Source of the DNA: Acidobacteriota bacterium
GTDB lineage: Bacteria; Acidobacteriota; Holophagae; Holophagales; Holophagaceae
Reading direction: 5' to 3'
Assembly: GCA_016213735.1 (NCBI GenBank)
Contig: JACQZU010000003.1
Location: 62,001 to 126,000, forward strand
Length of the DNA: 64,000 nucleotides
Within the stretch, counting starts at the first letter, position 1; each line of letters opens with the position of its first letter. Of the stretch, positions 1 to 8,397 are shown one piece after another. The notes beneath the pieces are model-generated. The model searched no databases and was not told where the DNA came from. It worked only from the letters and a program-made list of their open reading frames with translations. Both the position numbers and the translations under genes were made by a program.

Positions 1-972
1 GTTGCGGCATTCCGCCAAGGTCCGGGCCACGAGTTCGCGGGCATTTTCCGGGGCGCAGCCCGCGGAGATCTGGAGGGCCCCGGAATCCCGGTAGGGGGTG
101 GGGTACGCGGAGACCTGGTAGCAGAGGCCCCGCCGCTCCCGCAGTTCCAGGAAGAGGCGGCTGGAGAGGCCCCCGCCCAGGACGTGGGCCAGGAGGCTGG
201 TGGCGGCCCGTTCGGCGCTGGTGTGGGTGGGCCCGGGGAATCCCAGCACCAGGCTGGCCTGCTGCAGGCCCTTCCGGGGCAGGTTGAGGAGGAAGGGCCT
301 GTGGCGATTGGGCGGAGGCGGCGGCGGGGCGGGACCCGGAGGGAGCCTTTCCAACACCGGAGCCAGGAGCTCCGCGAGGCGCCCCTCCTCCAGGTCTCCG
401 GCCGCGGAGATCAGCAGGTTGGGAGCCCGGTAGTTCCGCTCGAAGAAGGCGTGGGCGTGGGCCGCGCCGAACCCGGAGACCTGTTTCCGCCCGCCCAGGA
501 TGCTGTGGGCCAGGGGGGTGCCGGCCCAGAAATTCTGGTAGAAGAGTTCGCTGGCCCAGTCCTCCGGGTTGTCCTCGCTCTGGCCGATCTCTTCCAGGAT
601 CACCTGGCGCTCCCGGGCCAATTCCTCGCCGTCGAAGCGCGGGGTCGTGACCAGTTCGCCCAGGATCTCCACCAGGGCGGGGAGCTGCTCGGGCAGGACT
701 TTGCCGTAGAAGCAGGCCACCTCCTTCCCCGTGAAGGCGTCCAGGTGTCCTCCCAGGCGGTCCGTGGCGGCGGCCAGGGATTCGGGATCGGGCCAGGAGG
801 CCGTCCCCTTGAAGACGGCGTGCTCGATGAAGTGGGCCAGTCCCTCCTCCTCGGGGCCTTCGTGGCAGGAGCCCTGCCGGATCCAGAAACCCAGGGCGCA
901 GCTCCGCAGGTGGGGGATGCGCTCCAGGAGGATTTCCGTTCCAGTGGGGCTCAGGCGGCGGGCAAGGTCCAT
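1..972 (-). CDS. M16 family zinc peptidase, 3' end beyond the window
   Basis: The frame is open to the left edge, so only the first 324 codons are present. It encodes an insulinase/processing-peptidase type (M16) zinc protease. The inverted zinc motif HFIEH lies at residues 47-51, the family-typical GGHLDAFTGKE at 74-84, and a VILEEI segment that should supply the third zinc ligand (Glu) near residue 127. M16 proteins of this type are usually about 420 aa, so roughly 100 residues are missing. No signal peptide is visible. ATG 972 begins 24 nt after the stop of the upstream ABC permease, which suggests co-transcription with the exporter genes. The substrate is unknown. Confidence 0.9.
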   Translation of the reverse strand, partial: MDLARRLSPTGTEILLERIPHLRSCALGFWIRQGSCHEGPEEEGLAHFIEHAVFKGTASWPDPESLAAATDRLGGHLDAFTGKEVACFYGKVLPEQLPALVEILGELVTTPRFDGEELARERQVILEEIGQSEDNPEDWASELFYQNFWAGTPLAHSILGGRKQVSGFGAAHAHAFFERNYRAPNLLISAAGDLEEGRLAELLAPVLERLPPGPAPPPPPPNRHRPFLLNLPRKGLQQASLVLGFPGPTHTSAERAATSLLAHVLGGGLSSRLFLELRERRGLCYQVSAYPTPYRDSGALQISAGCAPENARELVARTLAECRN

Positions 973-996
973 CCAGGGATCATCGCACGGCCCGGT

Positions 997-1788
997 TCAG
1001 CCTTCGGCGTCCTTCCCGGACAGGCCCACGGGGGTGCGGTGCAGCTTCCAGCCGCAGGCGGCCCAGCAGGCCAGGCCGAAGACGAACAGGGCGGCCAGGG
1101 CGATCCCCATCGGGGTTTCGAGCTGGGTCTGGGCCAGCAGCTCCCGGACGCCGACCTCGCTGGAACGGGAGCCGGCGATGCTCTCGGCGTAGTGCATGAA
1201 CGTGAGCCGCTGCATGTTGCCCGGGAGGATGCGCACCAGGGGATCGAAGAGGAAGATGTACAGCGCCCCCCAGAGGGTTCCCCGCTTCAGGAGCAGGCCC
1301 AGCAGGGTCAGGAAGGCCAGCTCGGCCCAGTAGAGGCCCACCAGGGCGAGGGCCCCGCGGAGGATGGATTCGGTGGAAGCCCCGAGGAAGAGCAGGCCCG
1401 CGGCGGCCACCAGGAGCCAGAGGGCTCCCCAGGCGAACCAGACCAGGCCCTTGGAGAGGGGGTACATCCACACGGGGGCCGGTCGTACCAGCATGAGGGG
1501 CAGGGTGCGCTGTTCCAGGTCCTCCCGGACCCCCGCGGGGGCGGCGGTGAGGGCCATGACGGGCAGCAGGACCTTCAGCAGGGCCTCGTGGAAGACCTTG
1601 AGCGCCTCGGCGGAGGAGAACCGTCCGCCCTGGGCCTGGACCAGGATGGAGACCAGGATGGCGGTGCCCACGGGGGCCAGGGGCATGGCGGCGAGGATCC
1701 AGCCCCGGGCCTGGAACACCCGCGGAAGGTACCCGATGAACACCGCCCGGAGGGTGGCGAGGGGAGAAGGGACGGTGACCTGGCTCAT
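997..1788 (-). CDS. ABC-2 type exporter permease
   Basis: A 263-aa polytopic inner-membrane protein with about six hydrophobic segments (for example near residues 32-50, 118-135 and 230-247), matching an ABC-2 type permease. It should pair with the ATPase encoded immediately upstream: its ATG overlaps the ATPase stop (ATGA at 1785-1788), an arrangement that implies translational coupling. The substrate cannot be told from sequence. The flanking order permease-ATPase-permease-M16 peptidase suggests export or processing of a small molecule or peptide, but this is inference. Confidence 0.8.
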   Translation of the reverse strand: MSQVTVPSPLATLRAVFIGYLPRVFQARGWILAAMPLAPVGTAILVSILVQAQGGRFSSAEALKVFHEALLKVLLPVMALTAAPAGVREDLEQRTLPLMLVRPAPVWMYPLSKGLVWFAWGALWLLVAAAGLLFLGASTESILRGALALVGLYWAELAFLTLLGLLLKRGTLWGALYIFLFDPLVRILPGNMQRLTFMHYAESIAGSRSSEVGVRELLAQTQLETPMGIALAALFVFGLACWAACGWKLHRTPVGLSGKDAEG

Positions 1789-2717
1789 TGATGATCCGTC
1801 GTCAGGTACTGGAACACCGCGTCCAGGTTGAGATCCAGGGGATCCAGGGAGCGGAGGGGGAGCTCGCCGCGCACCACCGCGTCCTGCAGCTTGGGAAGGA
1901 AGCTCCGGGGATTGCGCACCGACAGCACCGCCCCGCCGTTCTCGAGGCGCAGGGCCACCAGTTCGCCGTGCTCCACGGCCCAGCGGGCCACCGCCTGTCC
2001 GGAGTCGGCGTTCACCCGCAGTTCCACGGGATGGCGGTCCAGGAGTTCCCGGATCTCCGCCACGCTTCCCTCCGCCAGGAGGCGGCCCCGGAAGAGGAGC
2101 AGGATGCGGTCGGTGAGCTGGGCCACTTCTCCCAGGATGTGGCTGGAGACGAGCACCCGCACGCCGTCCCGGGCCAGGCCCCGGAGCATGGCCATCAGTT
2201 CCAGGCGCGCCTCCGGGTCCAGGCCATTGAAGGGCTCGTCCAGGATGAGCAGGCCCGGCTGGTGGAGCAGGGCCTGGGAGAGGCGGATGCGCTGGCGCAT
2301 CCCCTTGGACATGGAGGAGAAGGCGAGGTGGGCCCGGGTCTCCATGCCCACGGTCCTGAGGGCCCGGTCGAGGGCCTCGTCCATGCCCCGCCCGGAGAGG
2401 CCCGACAGCTGGGCCATCATCCTGAGCCAGCGAAGGGCGGAGATCCCGGAAGGGAAGCGGTCCCCCTCGGGCACCAGGCCGATGCGGCCCAGCACGGCGG
2501 GATTGCGGAAGGGAACCTCGCCGAAGATCCGCACCTCCCCGCCGCTGGGGGGCAGCAGGCCCGCGAGGACCTGGATGAGCGTCGACTTGCCCGCCCCGTT
2601 GGGGCCCAGCAATCCCGTGATGCCTCCCCCGTCGGGCAGGGAGAAGGTGGTGGGCGACAGGCCCAGGATGTCCCCGTAGCGCAGGGAGGCGCGCTGGAGC
2701 TCGATCATGCCGCTCAT
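1785..2717 (-). CDS. ABC transporter ATP-binding protein (ABC-2 exporter)
   Basis: A 310-aa ATPase. Walker A is GPNGAGKST near residue 40. The signature region reads SMSKGMRQR (a Q-less variant of LSGGQ, usual for ABC-2 exporters), and Walker B with catalytic Glu is LLILDEPFNGLDP. A C-terminal region of about 90 residues follows the nucleotide-binding domain. The frame stays open far upstream, but ATG 2717 overlaps the stop of the next permease (ATGA) and gives the normal N-terminus of the domain. It powers one or both flanking permeases at 997-1788 and 2714-3577. Confidence 0.9.
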   Translation of the reverse strand: MSGMIELQRASLRYGDILGLSPTTFSLPDGGGITGLLGPNGAGKSTLIQVLAGLLPPSGGEVRIFGEVPFRNPAVLGRIGLVPEGDRFPSGISALRWLRMMAQLSGLSGRGMDEALDRALRTVGMETRAHLAFSSMSKGMRQRIRLSQALLHQPGLLILDEPFNGLDPEARLELMAMLRGLARDGVRVLVSSHILGEVAQLTDRILLLFRGRLLAEGSVAEIRELLDRHPVELRVNADSGQAVARWAVEHGELVALRLENGGAVLSVRNPRSFLPKLQDAVVRGELPLRSLDPLDLNLDAVFQYLTTDHQ

Positions 2718-3577
2718 ATCACCGCCTCGCTGGGCCGGGTGCGCCGGGCGGAAATCCAGAGCCAGAAGGCGATGTGTCCCCCGGTCCCGAGCAGGGCGGG
2801 CACCCAGCCCAGCTTGGGAGCCTGGACGCCGCAGAGAAGCTCGGGCCAGGCGGTGACCAGCACCCCGGGACTGAAGGCCAGCCAGGCGGGGTTGCCGAGG
2901 ATGCCCGCCACCATGCCCCCCAGGGCCGCGCTGCCCAGGACGATGCCCAGCACCCAGCCGAAGCCCGCCCGGGGCGTGGAGGCCATGCTCGAGGCCCCCA
3001 GGGTCACCGCGCCCATGAGCGCGGAGATCAGCAGGGCCGCAGGGATCAGGCGAAGCGGGGCGGTGGGCCAGATGGGGCCGTGGAGGCCGGCAATCAGCAG
3101 GGAGGCGGTCCAGGGCAGCAGCACGAAGGGCAACTGGATGAGGAAGGGCAGCCCCGCCGCCACCAGGCCCTTGGCCCCCAGGTAGTCCAGGGGGCGCAAG
3201 GGGTGGGCGTACATCAGGGGCCGCACCCGGTGCAGGGTGTCCCGGGCCACCAGCCCGCCCCCGACCACCGCCACCTGGAACCACAGCACGGTCAGGAGCC
3301 AGGGGGGCAGGCAGTCCGCCTGGAAGCTGGCGCCCTGAGCCAGGAATTCCTTGGCCAGGTCCTTCACCGAGGCGAGCTGGGCCTTGGTGTCCAGGAGGTG
3401 ATTCACGTAGAGCACCCCCATGCGGATGGCCAGGATGAACACGAAGACGAAGCCGAAGAAGCGTCCCAGCTTCTGCCGGAGGATCCGCCGAACGTCGAAG
3501 CGCGCCAGGACCAGCCAGGCGGGCTGCCCCGCGTTCAGCGCCGCGCGTGGAGGCAGGGTGGGCGCGTAGATGGGCAT
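2714..3577 (-). CDS. ABC-2 type permease
   Basis: A 287-aa membrane protein, the first gene of the overlapping permease-ATPase-permease set. After a basic amphipathic N-terminus (about residues 1-40) come hydrophobic segments near 40-57 and 105-125 and four more in the C-terminal half. The string VGGGLVARDTLHRVRPLMYAHPL resembles the cytoplasmic region of ABC-2 permeases with a large periplasmic first loop. No strong Shine-Dalgarno precedes ATG 3577, so the start is less certain. The two permeases of the set are not obviously similar, suggesting a heteromeric exporter. Confidence 0.75.
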   Translation of the reverse strand: MPIYAPTLPPRAALNAGQPAWLVLARFDVRRILRQKLGRFFGFVFVFILAIRMGVLYVNHLLDTKAQLASVKDLAKEFLAQGASFQADCLPPWLLTVLWFQVAVVGGGLVARDTLHRVRPLMYAHPLRPLDYLGAKGLVAAGLPFLIQLPFVLLPWTASLLIAGLHGPIWPTAPLRLIPAALLISALMGAVTLGASSMASTPRAGFGWVLGIVLGSAALGGMVAGILGNPAWLAFSPGVLVTAWPELLCGVQAPKLGWVPALLGTGGHIAFWLWISARRTRPSEAVI

Positions 3578-3606
3578 GTCAGCGGCTCAGCTGGAAGGGA
3601 GAAGGA

Positions 3607-3629
3607 CTCGGCAGGCTCGGCCTGCCGAG
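3607..3629. terminator. Short GC-rich hairpin between two ABC operons
   Basis: CTCGGCAGGC (3607-3616) pairs perfectly with GCCTGCCGAG (3620-3629) around a 3-nt loop. It lies downstream of the ABC ATPase ending at 3764 and upstream of the permease starting at 3577, both on the minus strand. No U-tract follows, so it may be a factor-assisted terminator or only a structured leader. The rest of the 186-bp gap shows no convincing gene. Confidence 0.4.
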
Positions 3630-3763
3630 GACACGGGGGTCCGGGCGGGAGGCTTCATGGCCGAGAGCCGAAGGCGATCGGGAGGACAGCACGCACGTGC
3701 TGACCGTCCCATGGAGAGGGCGCAGCCCGGTCCCCCGGAGAATTTGGATCGCGTCGATGGGCA

Positions 3764-4681
3764 TCAGTGCGCTCCGTTCCCGTGGAGGGCCCGGATCAGG
3801 ACCTCGTCCAGGCGGTCGTGGCGGGGTGTCAGCTGCACCAGCACGGCCCCGGCTTCCTGGGCCCAGGCGAAGGGCGCCCGGGGGTCGCTCTCCTGGAGCT
3901 CGACGTCGTAGAGCCCGTTGCGCGACTCCAGGACCTGGCCGATGCGGGCGAGGTCCGCCTCCTGCTCGGGCTTCAGGGGGTCCAGGAAGCGCATTTCGAA
4001 GCGGCGGGCCAGCATGCGGCGGAGGGCGTCCATGCGCCCGTGGGCCTTGATCTCCCCCCGGTCCAGGATCACCAGCTGGTCCGCGCAGCGCTCCACGTCC
4101 TCCAGGAGGTGGGTGGCCAGGATCACCGAGGTCCCCAGTTCGGCGCGCACCTTGAGGATGAGGTCCAGCATGCGCTTCCGGCCGTAGGGATCGAGGCCGT
4201 TGGTGGGCTCGTCCAGGAAGATGAGCTCCGGGCTGTGCACCAGGGCCTGGGCCAGCTTCACGCGCTGGCGCATGCCGGTGGAGTAGCCGCTGGCGTTGCG
4301 GTAGCGCGCCTCGTCCAGGCCCACGAAGTACAGCACCTCGTGGGCCCGGTCCCGCGCCTGCTCCTGGGAGAGCCCGGAGAGTTCCCCCCAGAAGGCCACC
4401 TGCTCGTAGGCCGAGACGTCCTCGACGAGGGCGTCGTACTCCGGCATGTAGCCGATCCGGGCCCGGAGGCGGGCCGCCTCGGGGCCCCCCAGGGGGATCC
4501 CCAGCACCTCACCGGAACCTGCGGCAGGGTCCAGCAGACCCAGGAGGGTTTTCAGCAGGGTCGACTTCCCTGAGCCGTTGGGTCCCAGGAGGCCCACCAC
4601 GCCCTCCTCCAGGCCGAGGGAAATGCCCTTCAGGGCCACCGTGGCGCCGTAGCGGACTTCGAGCTGCTGGAAGGAGATCAC
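3764..4681 (-). CDS. ABC transporter ATP-binding protein
   Basis: A 305-aa ATPase of the ABC-2 exporter class. Walker A is GPNGSGKST, the Q-loop region reads YMPEYDAL, the signature is STGMRQR, and Walker B is LIFLDEPTNGLDP followed by the H-loop ATHLLEDVERCADQL. A C-terminal extension of about 90 residues resembles that of other exporter ATPases. GTG 4681 is preferred because GGAG lies five bases upstream; GTG 4687 is an in-frame alternative. It follows the acyltransferase gene by 23 nt. No permease adjoins it directly: the nearest are the two at 997-3577, which already have an ATPase. Confidence 0.85.
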   Translation of the reverse strand: MISFQQLEVRYGATVALKGISLGLEEGVVGLLGPNGSGKSTLLKTLLGLLDPAAGSGEVLGIPLGGPEAARLRARIGYMPEYDALVEDVSAYEQVAFWGELSGLSQEQARDRAHEVLYFVGLDEARYRNASGYSTGMRQRVKLAQALVHSPELIFLDEPTNGLDPYGRKRMLDLILKVRAELGTSVILATHLLEDVERCADQLVILDRGEIKAHGRMDALRRMLARRFEMRFLDPLKPEQEADLARIGQVLESRNGLYDVELQESDPRAPFAWAQEAGAVLVQLTPRHDRLDEVLIRALHGNGAH

Positions 4682-4704
4682 CGGCACTCCGGGGGACGGG
4701 GCGG

Positions 4705-5550
4705 TTACGGGGAGCGGCGGTCCGCGTTTACGCACGAGTCTAGCGGGGCGGGTTCCTTCAGGAGCTGGGCCACTTTCTCCTCGGCCGCCCGGCGCAGGTC
4801 CTCGGCGGTGGCCTCCGGTCCCAGGTCCAGCGGCTGCCCCACCTGGATGAGGTAGGGGCCCCCCGCCACCCGCCAGGTGCCCCTGGGAAGGATGGCCGGG
4901 CCCCCGTGGATGGCGAAGGGGATGACAGGCACCCCTGCCTTGCGTGCCAGGGCGAAGATTCCCCGCTTGAAGGGCAGCACGGAACCGTCCCGGCTCCGGG
5001 TCCCCTCGGGGAAGGCCAGGATGCTCTGCCCCTCCCGCACCTTTCGCGCCGCGGCCTGGAGGGACGCGGTGGCCCGTCCGAGGTTCAGGCGGTCGATGAA
5101 GATGAAGCCGGCCATGTGGATGGCCCAGCCCAGGAAGGGCACCCAGGCCAGTTCCCGCTTGGCCACGAAGACTGGTCTCCCCGGCAGCGTGGAGATCAGG
5201 AGGGGCGGATCGAAGAGGGAACAGTGGTTCCCTACGAAGACCGCGGCCTGGCGGCCCAGGCGGATCCCCTCCGGCAAGCCCTCCCACCCGGCCAGCCGGC
5301 GCCGGATGCCGAAGCCCCAGGCGGCCAGCCGGACATAGTGGGGGGCGATCCACCAGAAGGCCGAACGTCCGCCCGCGAAGGGCCAAAGCAGGAACCCGAG
5401 GCAGCAGGCCAGCACCAGGGCCGGCGCGCCCCAGGCCCAGGTCAGCAAGGGCCTCAGGAAGGGGCGCGGGGAAGGGCGTTCCCCTGTCGCTGGTTGGTCC
5501 TGGCGGGGATCGGCGCTCTCGACGGGCCCGGCCTCCTGGGAAAGGATCAT
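4705..5550 (-). CDS. 1-acyl-sn-glycerol-3-phosphate acyltransferase family (PlsC-like)
   Basis: A 281-aa membrane-associated acyltransferase that should transfer a fatty acyl group onto a lysophospholipid-type acceptor. The catalytic motif is GNHCSLFDPP (NHxxxxD) and the second conserved block is FPEGTRSRDG, with a third block VPVIPFAIHGG. A hydrophobic segment at about residues 38-58 should anchor it in the inner membrane. The N-terminal 30 residues are polar and outside the conserved domain. ATG 5550 overlaps the stop of the PPIase gene (ATGA), indicating one transcript. The acceptor and the exact role (phosphatidic acid synthesis or lipid modification) are not resolved. Confidence 0.88.
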   Translation of the reverse strand: MILSQEAGPVESADPRQDQPATGERPSPRPFLRPLLTWAWGAPALVLACCLGFLLWPFAGGRSAFWWIAPHYVRLAAWGFGIRRRLAGWEGLPEGIRLGRQAAVFVGNHCSLFDPPLLISTLPGRPVFVAKRELAWVPFLGWAIHMAGFIFIDRLNLGRATASLQAAARKVREGQSILAFPEGTRSRDGSVLPFKRGIFALARKAGVPVIPFAIHGGPAILPRGTWRVAGGPYLIQVGQPLDLGPEATAEDLRRAAEEKVAQLLKEPAPLDSCVNADRRSP

Positions 5551-6176
5551 CGGGCCTCGACGATCCTGGCGGCCTTGATCCTCACCGCGAACTCGGGAAC
5601 GTTCTGCATGCCCCGCCGCCAGACGGTGCGCACCTTCTCGATCTTCTCCACGGTCTCCATGCCGGCCACCACCCGCCCGAAGGCGCAGTAGCCGTAGCCT
5701 TCGGTCGTGGTGTCCTTGTTGTCCAGGAAGGGGTTGTCCTTGGTGTTGATGAAGAACTGGGCGGTGGCGCTGTGGGGCTCGCCCGTGCGGGCCATGGCCA
5801 CGGTGCCCCGGGTGTTCCGGAGCCCGCCGGCGGCGGAGGCGGGAGCCTCATTTCGGATGGGGGCGCGGGTCGGCTTCTCGGCGAGGTCCTCCAGGTGGCC
5901 GCCCCCCTGGATCATGAAATTCGGGATCACCCGATGGAAGACGGTCCCGGCGTAGTGCCCCTCTCTCACGTAGCGGAGGAAGTTCTCCACGGTCGCGGGG
6001 GCCAGGGCGGGCTCCAGCTCGAGCTCGATGGTTCCGAAACTTGTCTCCAGGACCACCCGGGGTTTGGCCTTGGGCGCCGGAACCGGAGCGGCCTGGGGGG
6101 AGGATCCCCGGGTCTGGGACACGAGGGGCAGGGGGGCCAGGGCGATCATCAGGGTGGCCAGGATCCAGGGCTTCAT
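5547..6176 (-). CDS. Peptidylprolyl isomerase, cyclophilin type, exported
   Basis: A 209-aa cyclophilin-type prolyl cis-trans isomerase. The conserved core runs from FGTIELELEPALAP through FHRVIPNFMIQGG, AMARTGEPHSATAQFFI and FGRVVAGMETVEKIE. An N-terminal signal peptide (MKPWILATLMIALAPLPL) indicates a periplasmic folding factor. ATG 6176 is chosen because GGAGA lies at SD distance; ATG 6200 upstream has none. A Pro/Ala-rich linker joins signal peptide and domain. It is the first gene of the minus-strand group with the acyltransferase and ABC ATPase. Confidence 0.92.
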   Translation of the reverse strand: MKPWILATLMIALAPLPLVSQTRGSSPQAAPVPAPKAKPRVVLETSFGTIELELEPALAPATVENFLRYVREGHYAGTVFHRVIPNFMIQGGGHLEDLAEKPTRAPIRNEAPASAAGGLRNTRGTVAMARTGEPHSATAQFFINTKDNPFLDNKDTTTEGYGYCAFGRVVAGMETVEKIEKVRTVWRRGMQNVPEFAVRIKAARIVEAR

Positions 6177-6234
6177 GGGGTCTCCGTGCATGCCCTCCAT
6201 TGTGCCCGGGATGGGGGGGTCCTAGGCTGGTGCC

Positions 6235-7188
6235 ATGCCCACCGCGCTCCTGGATTTCCCCCCCCCGGCCCTCTCCATCCTGCTCTTTCCCTTCGGCTTG
6301 ATCGTGGGTTCCTTCGCCAATGTCCTGATCCATCGCCTCCCGCTGGAGGCCGCAGAGGACCGGAACGTCGTCACCCGGCCCAGTCATTGCCCCAGTTGCC
6401 ACGCCCCCCTGCGGTGGCACCAGAACATCCCCCTCCTGAGCTGGCTCTGGCTGAGGGGCCGCTGCGCCGCCTGCGGCTGGCGGATCCCCTTCCGCTATCC
6501 CCTGGTGGAGGTCCTGGGGGGACTGGTCGCCGCGGGCAGCGTGTGGGTCTTCCCCTTCGGGACCTTGATCTGGTGGAAGGGGCTGCTCTGCGGGTGGGCA
6601 CTGCTGGTCCTGTTCTTCACCGATTTCACGGAGTACTTCCTGCCCGACGCGATCCAGTTCCCCCTCATGGCCCTGGGGATCCTCTTCGCCCTCCCCCAAC
6701 TCTTCTGGCCCGAGACCACGGTTAGGATCTGGACCACGGGCAATGGAATCCTGGTGGTGGACCGGTGGGCCAACGGCCTCCAGCCCGCGCCGCTCTGGTC
6801 CCTGCTCGGGGAGGCCGTGTCCTGGAAGACCAGCCTCATCGGGATCGTCGCCGGCTACGGCGGCCCCTGGATCTTCGAACGCCTCTACGTGCTCGTGCGG
6901 AACGCGATGGTCAAGGCCGCGGGGGGCCAGGCCATCGAGGCCGGAATGGGAATGGGGGACTTCAAGATGCTGGCCTGGCTGGGGGCCTTCTGGGGCTGGC
7001 AGGCCATGCTCTTCATCCTCTTCGGGGGGGCCGCCCTCATGGTGGCCTTCGCCCTTCCCCTGATCATCCTTCGCCGCGCCGGCGCCCAGACCCTGCTGCC
7101 CTTCGGCTGCACCCTGGCCCTGGCCACCTTCCCGGCGGTGTTCTACGGCCCCGCGATGTGGAGCTGGTACCTGGGGGCGATGCGCTAG
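6235..7188 (+). CDS. pilD: Type IV prepilin peptidase / N-methyltransferase (A24)
   Basis: A 317-aa integral membrane enzyme that cleaves prepilin leader peptides and methylates the new N-terminus of type IV pilins or type II secretion pseudopilins. The GSFANVLIHRLP start, the zinc-type CPSC...CAAC pairs (about residues 52-83) and the GMGMGDFKM block carrying a catalytic Asp are all present. The other Asp is in LFFTDFTEYFLPD. It is somewhat longer than the usual 250-290 aa, mainly through a segment around residues 160-200 between the two aspartates. It diverges from the PPIase gene and is not next to other pilus genes here. Confidence 0.95.
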   Translation: MPTALLDFPPPALSILLFPFGLIVGSFANVLIHRLPLEAAEDRNVVTRPSHCPSCHAPLRWHQNIPLLSWLWLRGRCAACGWRIPFRYPLVEVLGGLVAAGSVWVFPFGTLIWWKGLLCGWALLVLFFTDFTEYFLPDAIQFPLMALGILFALPQLFWPETTVRIWTTGNGILVVDRWANGLQPAPLWSLLGEAVSWKTSLIGIVAGYGGPWIFERLYVLVRNAMVKAAGGQAIEAGMGMGDFKMLAWLGAFWGWQAMLFILFGGAALMVAFALPLIILRRAGAQTLLPFGCTLALATFPAVFYGPAMWSWYLGAMR

Positions 7189-7195
7189 ACGGGAT

Positions 7196-7612
7196 TCAGG
7201 CCCCGTGATCCTGGGGCTGGCACACCTCCACCAGCACGCCCCCGGTCTCGGCGGGGTGGATGAAGGCGATGCGGTTGCCGTGGGCGCCCTTCCGCGGGGC
7301 CTGGTCGATCATGCGGACGCCCTTGGCCAGCAACTCCTTCACCGCGGCGTCCACGTCGTCGACCTCGAAGGCCAGGTGGTGGATGCCCGGGCCCCGCTTG
7401 GCGAGGAACTTGGCGATGGGTCCCTCGGGGTCCGTGCTCTCCAGGTACTCCAGGGTGCTCTCCCCGATGGGGAAGAAGGCCGTGCGCACTTTCTGGTCCA
7501 CCACCTCCTCGGTGTGGGTGGGCGCTATCCCGAAGAGGCGCTCCAGGTTGGCCAGGGCCTCGGACAGGCCCGGAGCCGCGATGCCGAGGTGGCTGATCTT
7601 GAGGAGTCGCAT
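7196..7612 (-). CDS. mce: Methylmalonyl-CoA epimerase
   Basis: A 138-aa VOC-fold protein that interconverts the R and S epimers of methylmalonyl-CoA in propionyl-CoA/succinyl-CoA metabolism. Family hallmarks include KISHLGIAAPGL at the N-terminus, RGPGIHHLAFEVDD mid-protein, and HPAETGGVLVEVCQ at the C-terminus, containing the metal-binding His and Glu residues. ATG 7612 follows GAGG at about seven bases. It converges with pilD with only seven bases between stops. No mutase gene is in view. Confidence 0.9.
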   Translation of the reverse strand: MRLLKISHLGIAAPGLSEALANLERLFGIAPTHTEEVVDQKVRTAFFPIGESTLEYLESTDPEGPIAKFLAKRGPGIHHLAFEVDDVDAAVKELLAKGVRMIDQAPRKGAHGNRIAFIHPAETGGVLVEVCQPQDHGA

Positions 7613-7637
7613 GGAGGACCTCGATGGAAAGCCCCTT

Positions 7638-7724
7638 TTAACCACGAAAGGCACCAAAAAGCACGAAAAGGGAAGGGCACCTACCGGGCAGGTTTTCGTG
7701 CCCTTCCATGCCTTTCGTGGTTAA
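7638..7724. repeat. Palindromic intergenic repeat element (ACCACGAAAGGCAC type)
   Basis: TTAACCACGAAAGGCA (7638-7653) is an exact inverted copy of TGCCTTTCGTGGTTAA (7709-7724). Inside, GGAAGGGCAC (7671-7680) pairs with GTGCCCTTCC (7699-7708), giving a two-part hairpin. It lies between divergently oriented mce and a methyltransferase gene. The CACGAAAG-type core resembles small palindromic repeats seen between genes in many bacteria; that comparison is from memory. Confidence 0.75.
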
Positions 7725-7743
7725 GTTTTTTCTTCGAGCCCCC

Positions 7744-8340
7744 ATGCACCTCCACGACCCCAGCTACTGGCAATCCATCTACGACGCCGAGGCCAGGCCG
7801 GGCTGGGACATGGATTCCCCCACCCCGCTGCTGCCGGAGCTGCTGGACCTGGCGGAGTCCCTGGGTCTGGCCCCGGGCCCCCGGGTAGCCGTTCCGGGTT
7901 GCGGCTTCGGGCACGACGCGGCGGAGCTGGCCCGCTGGGGCTTCGAGACGACGGGGGTGGACTTCGCCCCCGCCGCGATCCTGGGGGCCAGGGCGCGCTA
8001 CGGGGACGCCGTGGAATGGCGGGAGGAGGACTGGTTCCAGCTTGAGGCGCCGCCCTACGATGCGATTTTCGACCACACCTGCTTCGTGGCCATGGCGCCT
8101 GAACGGCGGGCGGAGTTCGTCGCCTGCAACGCCCGGCGTCTCCGCCCCGGCGGAATCTGGCTTGGGGCCTTCTTCCACACCGTGGCGAATCCGCCGGGTC
8201 CCCCCTTCGCCACCGAGCCGGAGGAACTCCGGCGCTTGGCTGAATCCCAATTCGAGGTGCGCCACCTGGGCCCCGCCTCCCGGAGCCATCCCCGACGGGC
8301 GGGCCGGGAATTCCTGATGGTGGGGGTCCGGAGGCCCTGA
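7744..8340 (+). CDS. SAM-dependent methyltransferase, thiopurine methyltransferase-like
   Basis: A 198-aa soluble class I methyltransferase. Motif I is VAVPGCGFGHDAAELA, motif II region is TTGVDFAPAAI, and the post-motif segment FDHTCFVAMAPERR matches the TPMT-like family, which methylates small thiols, halides or selenium/tellurium compounds. The opening HLHDPSYWQSIYDAEARPGWD is also typical. ATG 7744 is chosen over an upstream in-frame ATG lying inside the palindromic repeat. The substrate is unknown. Confidence 0.85.
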   Translation: MHLHDPSYWQSIYDAEARPGWDMDSPTPLLPELLDLAESLGLAPGPRVAVPGCGFGHDAAELARWGFETTGVDFAPAAILGARARYGDAVEWREEDWFQLEAPPYDAIFDHTCFVAMAPERRAEFVACNARRLRPGGIWLGAFFHTVANPPGPPFATEPEELRRLAESQFEVRHLGPASRSHPRRAGREFLMVGVRRP

Positions 8341-8397
8341 GGGACCTCCTGGCATTCCGGGCTCCGGTATCCTGGAGCCATTCCCGTCGAGGTCTCC

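Noticed and set aside
184-1791. Long plus-strand open frame opposite the M16 peptidase and ABC permease
   Set aside because: It has the Gly/Gln/Glu-rich composition of an antisense shadow, while the minus strand there encodes recognisable families.
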